A stretch of 12,894 nt of DNA. It comes from an uncultured Lachnospiraceae bacterium (lineage in GTDB: Bacteria > Bacillota > Clostridia > Lachnospirales > Lachnospiraceae). Of the stretch, positions 1 through 8,518 are shown in pieces. Both the position numbers and the translations under genes were made by a program. The notes beneath the pieces are model-generated. The model was not told the origin of the DNA, searched no databases, and saw nothing but the letters and a program-made list of their open reading frames with translations. Each line of letters begins with the position of its first letter. Position 1 is the stretch's first letter. The stretch spans positions 1 to 12,894 of the forward strand of contig CAJOPI010000122.1 of the NCBI GenBank assembly GCA_905236275.1, written 5' to 3'.

Positions 1-87
1 GAGTTGTACCCAAGAGGCTGAAGGGTCCGGTTTCGAAAACCGGTAGGTCACGCAAGTGGCGCGGGGGTTCAAATCCCTCCAACTCCG
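1..87 (+). tRNA. tRNA-Ser (anticodon CGA), first base cut off by the window edge
   Basis: The sequence folds as a type II tRNA. The acceptor strand GAGTTG (1-6) pairs with CAACTCC (80-86), which shows that one 5' G lies outside the window; the discriminator base is G87. The D stem is CCC/GGG (9-11 with 23-25). The anticodon stem CCGGT/ACCGG (27-31 with 39-43) encloses the loop TTCGAAA, giving anticodon CGA at 34-36, which reads the serine codon UCG. A long variable arm (GTCAC-GCAA-GTGGC) and the G73 discriminator fit serine identity. The T loop is TTCAAAT. The 3' CCA is not encoded (TTT follows). Confidence 0.95.
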
Positions 88-146
88 TTTTATATGAATT
101 TATAAATACATGTATTTGCTTGGTACTTTAACGTAATGTATGATCC

Positions 147-175
147 AAGTCTCATCTAATGGGTGAGACTTTTTT
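147..175 (+). terminator. Rho-independent terminator of the tRNA gene
   Basis: The 8-bp arms AAGTCTCA (147-154) and TGAGACTT (164-171) enclose a 9-nt loop and run straight into a T tract (six T in a row, 170-175). The hairpin lies 60 nt after the tRNA and has a T tract only on the + strand, so it should end the tRNA transcript. Confidence 0.8.
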
Positions 176-244
176 GATATTCTGAATCTTCCGCAAGTCC
201 AGCATCAACTTGCGCTATAGAAGTATATCTGCATTATCAATAAC

Positions 245-277
245 AAAAAGCCGCCCGGCTTTGACCGGGCGGCTTTT
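245..277 (-). terminator. Rho-independent terminator of the uxaCBA-PL9 operon
   Basis: A perfect 13-bp stem (246-258 with 265-277) has a GC-rich core and a 6-nt loop. Read on the - strand it ends in five T. It lies about 45 nt beyond the stop codon of the lyase gene. The A/T flanks are nearly symmetrical, so it could also work in the + direction, but the only + strand gene here already has a terminator upstream. Confidence 0.85.
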
Positions 278-288
278 CTGGTTATTGT

Positions 289-317
289 ATCGAGGGCAAA
301 AGTGACTTGCCCTCGAT
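289..317 (-). terminator. Stem-loop directly after the lyase stop codon (weak or auxiliary terminator)
   Basis: An 11-bp perfect inverted repeat (289-299 with 307-317, loop of 7) starts 5 nt after the stop codon of the PL9 gene. On the - strand no T tract follows, so it is more likely a 3'-end protecting stem or an auxiliary hairpin ahead of the true terminator at 245-277. On the + strand it is followed by CTTTTTT and would look like a proper terminator, but no + strand transcript is evident there. Confidence 0.45.
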
Positions 318-322
318 CTTTT

Positions 323-3300
323 TTATTCAGCTGCAGCAATTGTGAATTTTATCTTCCTTGTTCCGCTGTAGCTTCCTGTTCCTTTGATTGTTACGCTTGC
401 ATTTTTACCGACTTTGGTATTGTTCCTGTAGCTGTTTTCAATTATTTCGAAATCTGTGCCGGGTACAAGTGCAACGCCATTCTGCTTAATCTTTCCTGTA
501 AGGTCGGATTCTGTCAGTGTCACAGGTGTACCTGTGTAGCTCTTGCTTATCTCAGATACCTCTGCACTGTCTATTGTCCACCTGGTCTTTAATACCTTAT
601 AGACGATCTTCAGTCTTCCTGCATAATCACCCTTACCATAGATTTCAACAGATGCATGTCCTTTCGATGTAAGACCTGTGTAGGTTGTCTCGTCAACCTC
701 GAAGTCTGTACCATACTCTAAGTAGGTCTTTCCGATCCTGATCCTTGAAACAAGATTGCCCTTGCTGTCAGTTGTGTAGAACTCATTCTTGCTCTTATCA
801 GTCTTGTTTACCTGGATCATTACGTCCTTCTCGTCGATAACGGTATCACTGTTAACATTAACTCCAAGATACTTATCCGCAAACTTCGTGTACTTCGCAT
901 TGTTAAGAAGCTGCTGTGTCGATCCGACTACCTTATAGCTTACATCATAGGAGCCGACATACTTTCCTGCCTTGTTAGTCGCTGTAACTCTTGCAATGAT
1001 GCTGTCACCGCTTACCACGAGGTTTTTGTTGTTGCCGAGTGTTGTGAAGGAATGAGCGTCATCCACAGTATTCAGGAAGTATTCTACCTTGTAGTCTTTC
1101 CTTGAACTGAGTGCGTTTCCTCTCTGGTCCTTTACCTCAACCCATGACTTATAGCTGCTGAGTTTTGCATTCTTCTTTACACTTACATCCTTGACAGCAT
1201 ATTCGATACCTTCAGAGGTCACGCCGTTCATGTAATCAGCAATATTTGTAGGATTGATCGTAAACTTAACCTCTATCGAGCCCTTAAGTCCGTTGATACC
1301 CTTGATAACAGCTGTCGGAGCCTTAGCATCAGATGCATCGGCAATGTTTGTGTTGTTCCTGAATCTGAGCCTGTAATCCTTGTCCTTAACCATAGTATGT
1401 CCGTCAACCGTAAGGATAAGCTCAGGTCTTGTTCCACGCTGAACGTAAGATGCAGATACAGTGGAGATACCCTGTGAGTCAACCTCATCCACACTTCCGC
1501 CAACGATTTTTTCACTGTCAGTTCCGATGTCATAAGCATTGATTTTGAACTTCTCAACTACGGAACCGCTGTAATCCTTGATACCCTTGATTCTTACACT
1601 TGCAGTACCTGCTTTACTGTTGCCCTTGTAAATAAGCTTGTAGTCCTTGTCCTTCTTAAGCTTGTTTCCGTTTACGTAAACCTTAAGTGCTCCAAAGGTT
1701 ATCGGGCTTCCCTTGTAGGTTGCAGGGTTGCTTGTGCTGTAGGTCATTCCGTCTATTGAAACTGTACTGTTCGAGAGCCTTCCGCCCTTGATCTTGAACT
1801 TCTTAACCTTTGTTCCGACGAATTTGCTTCCCGTTCCCTTGATAGTTATGGTAGCAGTTCCGATCTGAACATTATTTCCATAAGTAACTGTGTAGTCGGT
1901 ATTCTCGCTGAGAACCGTACCCTTATAGCTAACCTTGAATTCGGGTTTGATTTCACTTCCTGTGTAGTACTGTGTCTTTACGCCGGAAATCTTTGCCTTC
2001 TTCATCATTACGTGTGTACTGTCATTCTTGTCAAGAAGGGTTTCCGTTACAACTCTGCTTCCGCTGAAGTTTCCGCCTGCGACAGCAGTAATGAGTATGT
2101 CATAGCTTCCTGCTGAGCTGTAATCACCGGCTGAGGTATAGTCAATCGTGTAATCATTTCCGGCTTTAAGGTTCTTTCCATTATAAGTTAAGACAGGAGT
2201 AAGCTTTTTAACCTTGCCGTTAGCATAGTCTACCGGTTCTTCAACTGCTACGTCGTCAGAAGAAATTTCCTTCGCTTTGATATCAAATTCCTTGGTGTAC
2301 TTGCCCTTGTAGGTTCCCTTACCTGTAACTACTATTGTAGGAACCTTCGTGCTGCTGTAGGAGCTGTCACCTGCAACGTATGCATCCTTGTTGTTCTTGA
2401 AGCTTAATGAATAATCAGTACCTTCTTCAAGCCTTGTTGTTCCCATGTATACGTGAACATCCGGCTCAACTGCCTTACCTGTGTAGTAAAGCTCCTCGTT
2501 AATGTCTGCTATCCAGAGACCGTATTCATTGTAATCTGCTGAATCAGCATCATCCGAGTCAACGCCTTCAGAACCTGAATTGTCATTTGAACCTCTGTCG
2601 ATCGTTCCGTCGGTCTCGTTTCCAATCGTTATCGTGCTTGAATCCGTTCCACCAAGACAGGTATCTGCTGCGTGTGTCTTACCTTCCTCAGAAAGTTCAA
2701 GATATCCGTCTGTATCAAGTATACCTGTTGCGCTTCTGCTGATGCCGCCCTTGATGGCTGCATCTGTATCAAGGCTTACAAACCAGCTGTCCTCAACTGC
2801 AACACCTTCTGAGTTAACCGAGCTGTCAGCCGTAGTGTAAAGATAGGTAGAAGCATTCAGGTATTTCGAACTATCCTGGCTTCCCAAAGGCTGGAGCTGA
2901 TCCTTTACTCCCTCAAACTTCTTTCTGAAAGAGATGATTCCTTCAGCAAGGAAGTCTGTATTTGAAGCATTCTTCGTGTATAATGCAACGTTATAGCTCT
3001 CGTTGTCAAACGCTACCGAATTGTAAAGCTGGATATCCGGGCAGCTGTTTGAATCAAAGCCCTTTGCCTTGTTTGCAAAAGCAAGGGAATTTTCAAGTGT
3101 GTGATAACCGGTTATGGAAGTTCCGCCCATCTTGAAGCCGTTACCATTACCTGCATCAGCTTCCTCTCCGTCAAGGTCGAGTGAACCGTTTTTCAATAAT
3201 ACATAACCGTTCTTGTAAGCAATACTGTTTTTGATCGTTACCTGTCCTATCGGTCCTGATTCTGATTTTGCATAGAGGTCCCATCCGTCATCAGCATTGT

Positions 3301-6300
3301 AGGCTGCGATACATCCGTCAAATACGGTTCCTTCGCCTACCGTAAGCTTTGCAGCAAATCCGTCCGCATCCTCGTAGCCTGAATCAGAGTTCAGATAAGA
3401 AGTACAGTTGCGGATGGTATTGTACTGAGGCCACTCATCCCAGGTTGTATCGGATTCATAAAGTCTGCTTACCTGTATTCCTGTATTTCCGTTCTTATAG
3501 GTATTGATATCCTCAAGTAAATTGTGTGAGCCTGAAAGCTGGATACCCTTCTGTCCGTCAGAAGAATTTGTTACGTCAAAGCCCTTGAACTGCCAGTAAT
3601 CACCTGCCATGATAAAGCCGGATGACTTTGCAACCTTGCCGCAGTCAATGATTACGGATGAGTTGTTGAAAGGATTGGTCCTGTCAGGAAGGTTTTCTGC
3701 AACCATGCTGATAGGTGCCGAAGCAGTTCCGTTCACTCCGCGCTCGATTTTAAGAGCCTTTGTAAGCTTGTAGGTGCCGTCCTTCAAAACGATTGTCTGT
3801 CCGGGCTGCGCATATTTAACCGCTGTATAAATATCAAGCGGATCGTCTGAAGTTCCTGATGCTGCTGAACTTCCGTCTGTTGAAACATAAAGTGCCTGTC
3901 CTGTCTGTCCGTATCTTCTCCATGTTACGGAATGAGAAATATTAGCCGCACTGTAGTCCGAAAGAACCGTATAGTCATCCGGAGCCCATGAGGAATCAGG
4001 TACAAAGGTTGCCGTAAAGGAGTTTACACCAATGCTCAGCGGGATATTCTTTGAAACCTTTCCGCCTGCTGTTACATCATCTACGGAAACAGTATCCTTA
4101 AGCACTACCGAACCTGAGCTGTTGCGTACGGTAACGGTACCTCTCCAGTTAGCGCAGAAGGTCATGTTGTAATCCGAGCTGTTTGCTGTCGAAGCAGACT
4201 GGAATTCATAGCCGGGTGTTACCGAAACAATCTCTCTTTCTTCCGCATCGGAATCGCTGTCCTTGTCAACCGTTGTATAGTTGATGTCGCTGAATGTGAT
4301 ATTGGCATTTCTTGCAGCAAAGAATCCGATGTAAACCTTCTCGCTGTCGATCTTGCTCAGTGCCTCTGTATCATAATATTTCTTGGTTGTTGTATTTCCA
4401 TTCTGATCTGTATAGCTTACAAAATAACCTGTGTTGTTCTTCTGAATCTTCAGCTTGAAATCCGTAATGTGGCTTATGGTTATGGGGCTCATGCTGTCTT
4501 CGTTCTCGCAGTTTCCTACGATATTGTAGTTCTTGCCGCCAATATAACCTGCCTCGGGTGCAGAGGTTTCAAGAGTTGTTGTGCTTGTTGTAAATGCCGA
4601 GGGAATCGTTGCGCCATTAGCAAGTTCTTCAAGACCTTTGGCATCAACACCCGTTCTTGCGATCGAGCCCACACCGAGTCTCATGGAATATTTAGGGGAT
4701 TCGGAATCATCGGTTACTTCACCGTTTGCATAATTGTACTCAACCTTTGTCGAAACAGCCATGTAGGAGTTATTCCAGAAGTCAGCACCGTCACCGTACT
4801 CACCTACGGAGTCGGCAGCCATGATACCGAAGCCTTCCTGACCGTTTGAATATTTCCAGTTGTTTACATGGGCATTTGCTTCAAGTGTGAAGTTTGTTGT
4901 ATCCGGATCAACGGTTGTGTAATAGTATGCAATTCCGTCTGTTGAGTTGGGAACAATCTTACCGGCACCGCCTTCTGAGAAGACTGTTACTTCACCGTCG
5001 TTTGCATTTCCTTCGTAGCCGTCTTTTGTAGTAGAGATAGATGCTCCGTAGGTTGTGAAGCCCCACTCTATTTCCTCTTCGTTTTTAACCACTGCCGTTA
5101 TCGAAGAAGCTTCTGATTTCTCACTGTCCCTCAGAGCATAAGCCTTGAAGGTATATTCGCTTCCGACTGTAAGTCCGCTGAAGGTTGCGCTCAGTGTTTC
5201 AGCATCATTTGTAATGCTGTCAACGGGTGTATTCGTATCAGAAGAAAGATAAGCCTCTACGAGATATCCTGTAGCCTCATCAACTTCACCATACTTTACT
5301 TCTACAGTGCCGCTGCCCTTATTTGTAGCAGATGCAATGGCAGGTACTCCGAGAGGAAGCACGAAATCAACCGCTGCGCTTGTTTCTCCGCTCTTGTCCT
5401 CTTCGCCGTCCCTTGAAAGTACCGGTGTGAAATAATATTTGCCAGATGCCTCAGGGCTGAAGCTGAAGCTGTATTCCGTACCTTCTTTGACTGATTTCTG
5501 TGATTCTGCAATATTTCCGGAAGCATCGGTCATATTTACGACGAGCTTGTCACCGCCCTCTGTTTCGGAAATGACTGCGTCAACTCCGACTACAATATTT
5601 CCATCCTTCTGTACTGCTGATTTAACCGAAGGAGCTGCTACCTCTTCCCATGCCTTTACCGGGTCAACATAGCTCGAACCATTGTTATCATGAACCTTTA
5701 CCTTGAAGATGTAGTTATTCGCACCTGTGTTTCCAAGATAGTAGGTTCCTGCCTCCGGTATATCCAGCGAAGTTACGGGAGCCATCTCATCTTTAACCGC
5801 GATAGACTCAGAACTTGCAACAGTATTTCCCTCTTCGTCGAGAATGCTTATCGCGCTCTCTGTCTCTGATGAGGAAATCCACCATACAGTTGCCGTACCC
5901 TTATCAGCAGTAGTAAATTTAATGGCATTCTGCGAGGTTGACATTGTATTTCTGAAATTAAGTCTCTTTGTTGAAGTCCATTCATCCTCGAAGGTTTTTG
6001 CCTTATCATCTACGGAAGAATTCTTTGTTTCCGTTCCATAGTAGATTACTTCAAAAGCATCTTCCGTTCCTGCTGTCTCAACGCTGCCCTTTTCCTTTTC
6101 TCCGGTCTCTAAGTCTCCGGCATCAAGGATATAATCCTTTGAAGAATCCTCGTCTCCGCCTGTCTTATCAGAGGTCTGCTTTACCTCTATGCTTATGATC
6201 CTTGCACCGCGGTTTAAGTCAGCAATTACAGGTGAAAGGAATGCATAGGTTCCCTCTTCAAGAGCCGTATAAGTAAGCTCTGTTGCTGCTGTGGTCTCTA

Positions 6301-6907
6301 CCGTTTCAAGATTTTCATTGTTTGCAACAATTGTCTCGCTTCCATCCTCAGCAATCTTTACAAGTGCAAAAGCAGAGCTGTTTTTGCTTCCGGTGGATGC
6401 TGCATTTACCGTTACATCAGCTTCACCGTCAACTGTGAACATAATTGCTGCAGAACTCCATTTGCTGAGCTCGATGGCGGTAACCGCTCCCGTTGTCTTA
6501 CTGGTTCTCTTCGTTACCGTACCGCTTAATGTACCTTCACCGTCAGGAACCTCCCTTAAGTCAACCTTATAATATCCATCGGCAAATTTCGTTCCGTCCT
6601 CGACCTCTTCCTTGTCGGCATCTGCCGTAAGAGAAGTTGCATCGAAGGTAAAGGTATTTACCTCTTTCTCAGTTTCCTCTTCTTCGCCTTCCTTCTGATC
6701 GTTGGCGCTCTGTGTCTCAACTACTTCTTCATCCGCAGCTTCTTCGCCTGCGACTTCGACAGTCTCGAGATCAGTACTTTCCTCTGTCTCAGCAATCTCA
6801 TCAACGATTTCGTCGGCTATTACCGTATCTGCCGGCATCAGCGACATGGTCATTGCTGCTGAAAGAACTACCGAAAGTATTCTTCTTCTCAGTTTTCTGT
6901 TACCCAT
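323..6907 (-). CDS. Giant secreted modular pectate lyase, polysaccharide lyase family 9 (2194 aa)
   Basis: Predicted to cleave polygalacturonate by beta-elimination outside the cell. Met at 6907 is preferred over one 30 nt upstream because GGAGGAG lies just before it and RRR plus a hydrophobic stretch (about residues 4-31) then form a normal signal peptide. Order of parts: acidic linker (32-85); two beta-sandwich, possibly carbohydrate-binding modules (86-246, 257-406); fibronectin III-like region (419-612); lectin-like beta-rich domain (612-880); beta domain (891-1000); PL9 right-handed beta-helix (1003-1418); acidic linker; about eight Ig-like repeats (1459-2194). Asp1182, Asp1206, Asp1207, Asp1210 and Lys1259 match the calcium ligands and catalytic Lys of Dickeya Pel9A, with identical spacing among the Asp residues. 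No LPXTG, dockerin or SLH signature is visible, so the mode of cell attachment is unknown. It starts 60 nt after uxaA and is the last gene of the operon. Lyase assignment is firm; names of accessory modules are tentative. Confidence 0.9.
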   Translation of the reverse strand: MGNRKLRRRILSVVLSAAMTMSLMPADTVIADEIVDEIAETEESTDLETVEVAGEEAADEEVVETQSANDQKEGEEEETEKEVNTFTFDATSLTADADKEEVEDGTKFADGYYKVDLREVPDGEGTLSGTVTKRTSKTTGAVTAIELSKWSSAAIMFTVDGEADVTVNAASTGSKNSSAFALVKIAEDGSETIVANNENLETVETTAATELTYTALEEGTYAFLSPVIADLNRGARIISIEVKQTSDKTGGDEDSSKDYILDAGDLETGEKEKGSVETAGTEDAFEVIYYGTETKNSSVDDKAKTFEDEWTSTKRLNFRNTMSTSQNAIKFTTADKGTATVWWISSSETESAISILDEEGNTVASSESIAVKDEMAPVTSLDIPEAGTYYLGNTGANNYIFKVKVHDNNGSSYVDPVKAWEEVAAPSVKSAVQKDGNIVVGVDAVISETEGGDKLVVNMTDASGNIAESQKSVKEGTEYSFSFSPEASGKYYFTPVLSRDGEEDKSGETSAAVDFVLPLGVPAIASATNKGSGTVEVKYGEVDEATGYLVEAYLSSDTNTPVDSITNDAETLSATFSGLTVGSEYTFKAYALRDSEKSEASSITAVVKNEEEIEWGFTTYGASISTTKDGYEGNANDGEVTVFSEGGAGKIVPNSTDGIAYYYTTVDPDTTNFTLEANAHVNNWKYSNGQEGFGIMAADSVGEYGDGADFWNNSYMAVSTKVEYNYANGEVTDDSESPKYSMRLGVGSIARTGVDAKGLEELANGATIPSAFTTSTTTLETSAPEAGYIGGKNYNIVGNCENEDSMSPITISHITDFKLKIQKNNTGYFVSYTDQNGNTTTKKYYDTEALSKIDSEKVYIGFFAARNANITFSDINYTTVDKDSDSDAEEREIVSVTPGYEFQSASTANSSDYNMTFCANWRGTVTVRNSSGSVVLKDTVSVDDVTAGGKVSKNIPLSIGVNSFTATFVPDSSWAPDDYTVLSDYSAANISHSVTWRRYGQTGQALYVSTDGSSAASGTSDDPLDIYTAVKYAQPGQTIVLKDGTYKLTKALKIERGVNGTASAPISMVAENLPDRTNPFNNSSVIIDCGKVAKSSGFIMAGDYWQFKGFDVTNSSDGQKGIQLSGSHNLLEDINTYKNGNTGIQVSRLYESDTTWDEWPQYNTIRNCTSYLNSDSGYEDADGFAAKLTVGEGTVFDGCIAAYNADDGWDLYAKSESGPIGQVTIKNSIAYKNGYVLLKNGSLDLDGEEADAGNGNGFKMGGTSITGYHTLENSLAFANKAKGFDSNSCPDIQLYNSVAFDNESYNVALYTKNASNTDFLAEGIISFRKKFEGVKDQLQPLGSQDSSKYLNASTYLYTTADSSVNSEGVAVEDSWFVSLDTDAAIKGGISRSATGILDTDGYLELSEEGKTHAADTCLGGTDSSTITIGNETDGTIDRGSNDNSGSEGVDSDDADSADYNEYGLWIADINEELYYTGKAVEPDVHVYMGTTRLEEGTDYSLSFKNNKDAYVAGDSSYSSTKVPTIVVTGKGTYKGKYTKEFDIKAKEISSDDVAVEEPVDYANGKVKKLTPVLTYNGKNLKAGNDYTIDYTSAGDYSSAGSYDILITAVAGGNFSGSRVVTETLLDKNDSTHVMMKKAKISGVKTQYYTGSEIKPEFKVSYKGTVLSENTDYTVTYGNNVQIGTATITIKGTGSKFVGTKVKKFKIKGGRLSNSTVSIDGMTYSTSNPATYKGSPITFGALKVYVNGNKLKKDKDYKLIYKGNSKAGTASVRIKGIKDYSGSVVEKFKINAYDIGTDSEKIVGGSVDEVDSQGISTVSASYVQRGTRPELILTVDGHTMVKDKDYRLRFRNNTNIADASDAKAPTAVIKGINGLKGSIEVKFTINPTNIADYMNGVTSEGIEYAVKDVSVKKNAKLSSYKSWVEVKDQRGNALSSRKDYKVEYFLNTVDDAHSFTTLGNNKNLVVSGDSIIARVTATNKAGKYVGSYDVSYKVVGSTQQLLNNAKYTKFADKYLGVNVNSDTVIDEKDVMIQVNKTDKSKNEFYTTDSKGNLVSRIRIGKTYLEYGTDFEVDETTYTGLTSKGHASVEIYGKGDYAGRLKIVYKVLKTRWTIDSAEVSEISKSYTGTPVTLTESDLTGKIKQNGVALVPGTDFEIIENSYRNNTKVGKNASVTIKGTGSYSGTRKIKFTIAAAE
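326..2535 (-). repeat. C-terminal array of about eight degenerate Ig-like modules
   Basis: Protein-level repeat, not DNA-identical. Approximate residues are 1459-1549, 1550-1640, 1641-1711, 1712-1793, 1794-1887, 1892-1995, 1996-2110 and 2111-2194. The shared pattern is YTG..I.P, then G..L..G.DY...Y.NN, then GTA.V.I.G.G.Y.G and F.I at the end. Modules 1, 3, 4 and 8 are closest to the pattern; 2, 5, 6 and 7 are more divergent and carry insertions. Such modules occur in large cell-surface and secreted proteins of Clostridia; a spacer, cell-wall or polysaccharide-binding role is inference. Confidence 0.7.
2653..3901 (-). other. PL9 catalytic beta-helix core within the giant lyase
   Basis: This encodes about residues 1003-1418. 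It opens with ALYVSTDGSS and a segment on 'tiv L.dGtYkl', usual for right-handed beta-helix lyases, and continues with short repeating coils rich in N and S. Key motifs are DGFAAK (Asp1182), ADDGWDLY (Asp1206, Asp1207, Asp1210) and NGFKMGG (Lys1259). In Pel9A the equivalents are Asp209, Asp233, Asp234, Asp237 and Lys273. The Asp-to-Lys stretch is 13 residues longer here than in Pel9A, which suggests an extra loop between the calcium site and the catalytic Lys. Endo or exo mode cannot be told from the sequence. Confidence 0.85.
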
Positions 6908-6967
6908 ACCGTCTCCTCCATCTTTTTTGTGCCTCATCCATATTCTGAGCGCACTGCGGTTTGTTCC

Positions 6968-8491
6968 TCAGAGAACAACTCCGTCCTTAAATATTGATAT
7001 TTCCCTAAAACCCCTTTTTTCCGAAGCAGTCTGTTTTCCTGAAGCCGTCTCCAAAACAAACTCCAAAAGCCTGTCTCCCGCTTCATCAAGACTCTCAGTT
7101 CCTTCCGCAACCGTTCCGGCATTAAAATCTATCCAGCCTGACTTCTTTTCATAAAGTCCTAAATTTGTAGAGATTTTAATCGTCGGTGCCGGTGCTCCGA
7201 AAGGTGTACCCCTTCCTGTAGTAAAAAGGATTATATGTGCTCCCGCTGCCGTAAGGTCTGTTGCACTTACCAGATCGTTTCCGGGACCTGAAAGGAGGTT
7301 CAGCCCCTTCTTTTCAACTCTTCCGGCATAGGGCAGGACATCTGCTATCTGGGCACTTCCGCCCTTCTGTACGCATCCGCAGGACTTGTCTTCCAGAGTG
7401 GTTATACCGCCCGCCTTGTTTCCGGGGCTCGGATTCTCATATACCACCTGTCCATGGTCTGTGAAATATTTCTTGAAATCATTGACCATTTTTACAGCCT
7501 TGTCGAATACTTCCTTTGATTCACATCTTGAAAAAAGTATATTCTCGGCTCCGAACATTTCAGGAACCTCGGTAAGTATCGTCGTTCCTCCGAGCGCTAT
7601 AAGTCTGTCTGAAAATCTTCCCACTGTGGGATTCGCTGTGATACCCGAAAGTCCGTCGCTGCCTCCGCACTTCATTCCTATTATAAGCTTGTCAGCACTT
7701 ATCTCCTGTCTCTTAAAGCCGGAAGCATAATCAGCAAGCTCCTTCAAAAGTCTGCTTCCTTCTTCAAATTCGTCCTCAACCTCCTGACATACAAGGAATT
7801 TCACCCTGTCACTGTCATTGGCATCGTCTCCAAGTGCCTCTTTGAAGCTCTCCTGTGTAAGATTTTCACATCCGAGTGATAATACTAAAACTCCTCCCGC
7901 ATTCGGATGGTGAACCAGATCCGCAAGAAGCTTTTTTGTCTGCTCTAAATCTCCTCCAAGCTGTGAACAGCCGAAGGGATGTGTGAAGCTGTAGATTCCG
8001 TCTATGGACTCGTATTTCCTGTCCGTCTCTATATCTGCCGGTTTTCCGAGTCCTCCAACAAGGTGACGGTTTCTCTTTGCAAGCTCCTCCGCAACTCCGT
8101 TTACGCATCCGACGGTAGGTATTATCCAGATTTCATTTCTGACAGCTGCCCTTCCGTCAGTCCTTAAATATCCCTGGAAGCTTTTTCCCTTCAAGGTCGG
8201 AAGTTCGTATACCTTATGGTCATAGACATATTCGCCGTTCTCACTGAGTCCGGTTTCCGCATTGTGGGTATGTACCCATTCCCCTGCTTCTATATCGCTT
8301 TTCGCCTTTGCAATGACGTTACCGTATTTAATTATATCCTCACCCTTTTTTATATTTTTAAGGGCTATCTTATGTCCGCCGGAGATTTTTTCTTTTGTTA
8401 AAATATCTCCTTCGGGGATTTTCTCTCCGGCTTCAAGATCGGATAAGGCAACCACGACATTGTCGAGTGGATGTATTTTTATCGTTTTCAT
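6968..8491 (-). CDS. uxaA: Altronate dehydratase (altronate hydrolase) UxaA
   Basis: Converts D-altronate to 2-keto-3-deoxygluconate in the cytoplasm, the third step of galacturonate breakdown. The 507-residue product matches the family length of about 500. The N-terminal 80 or so residues form the SAF domain (AGEKIPEGDIL, IKKGEDIIKYG). The UxaA core follows, with TVGCVNG, FGCSQLGGDLEQT, the motif GMKCGGSDGLSG around Cys275, and SCGCVQKGG around Cys371 and Cys373. These conserved Cys are likely metal or active-site residues. The start is the family-typical MKTIKIHPLDNVVVAL; its ribosome binding site (AAAGGGA) is weaker than those of its neighbours. It begins 27 nt after the uxaB stop and ends 60 nt before the lyase gene, so it is probably cotranscribed with both. 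Confidence 0.95.
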   Translation of the reverse strand: MKTIKIHPLDNVVVALSDLEAGEKIPEGDILTKEKISGGHKIALKNIKKGEDIIKYGNVIAKAKSDIEAGEWVHTHNAETGLSENGEYVYDHKVYELPTLKGKSFQGYLRTDGRAAVRNEIWIIPTVGCVNGVAEELAKRNRHLVGGLGKPADIETDRKYESIDGIYSFTHPFGCSQLGGDLEQTKKLLADLVHHPNAGGVLVLSLGCENLTQESFKEALGDDANDSDRVKFLVCQEVEDEFEEGSRLLKELADYASGFKRQEISADKLIIGMKCGGSDGLSGITANPTVGRFSDRLIALGGTTILTEVPEMFGAENILFSRCESKEVFDKAVKMVNDFKKYFTDHGQVVYENPSPGNKAGGITTLEDKSCGCVQKGGSAQIADVLPYAGRVEKKGLNLLSGPGNDLVSATDLTAAGAHIILFTTGRGTPFGAPAPTIKISTNLGLYEKKSGWIDFNAGTVAEGTESLDEAGDRLLEFVLETASGKQTASEKRGFREISIFKDGVVL

Positions 8492-8518
8492 CTTTATTTT
8501 CCCTTTGATGCCATCTGC

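Noticed and set aside
1..322. tRNA-linked integration site or mobile element
   Set aside because: No integrase, no repeat of the tRNA 3' end elsewhere in the window, and no change in gene character next to it.
289..324. + strand terminator
   Set aside because: The hairpin plus T tract looks right on the + strand, but no + strand transcript reaches it; the tRNA already has a terminator at 147-175. I list it as a stem-loop of the lyase mRNA instead.
326..2535. CRISPR or tandem DNA repeat
   Set aside because: The repetition is only at protein level, with diverged sequence and unequal module lengths.
6908..6937. Upstream ATG for the PL9 gene adding ten residues
   Set aside because: It has no ribosome binding site, would place charged residues (RHKKDGGDG) ahead of the signal peptide, and would overlap the GGAGGAG that serves the ATG at 6907.
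6702..7154. 150-codon + strand open frame across the lyase/uxaA junction
   Set aside because: The Ser-rich product is the antisense of the acidic linker, signal peptide and uxaA end. No independent support.
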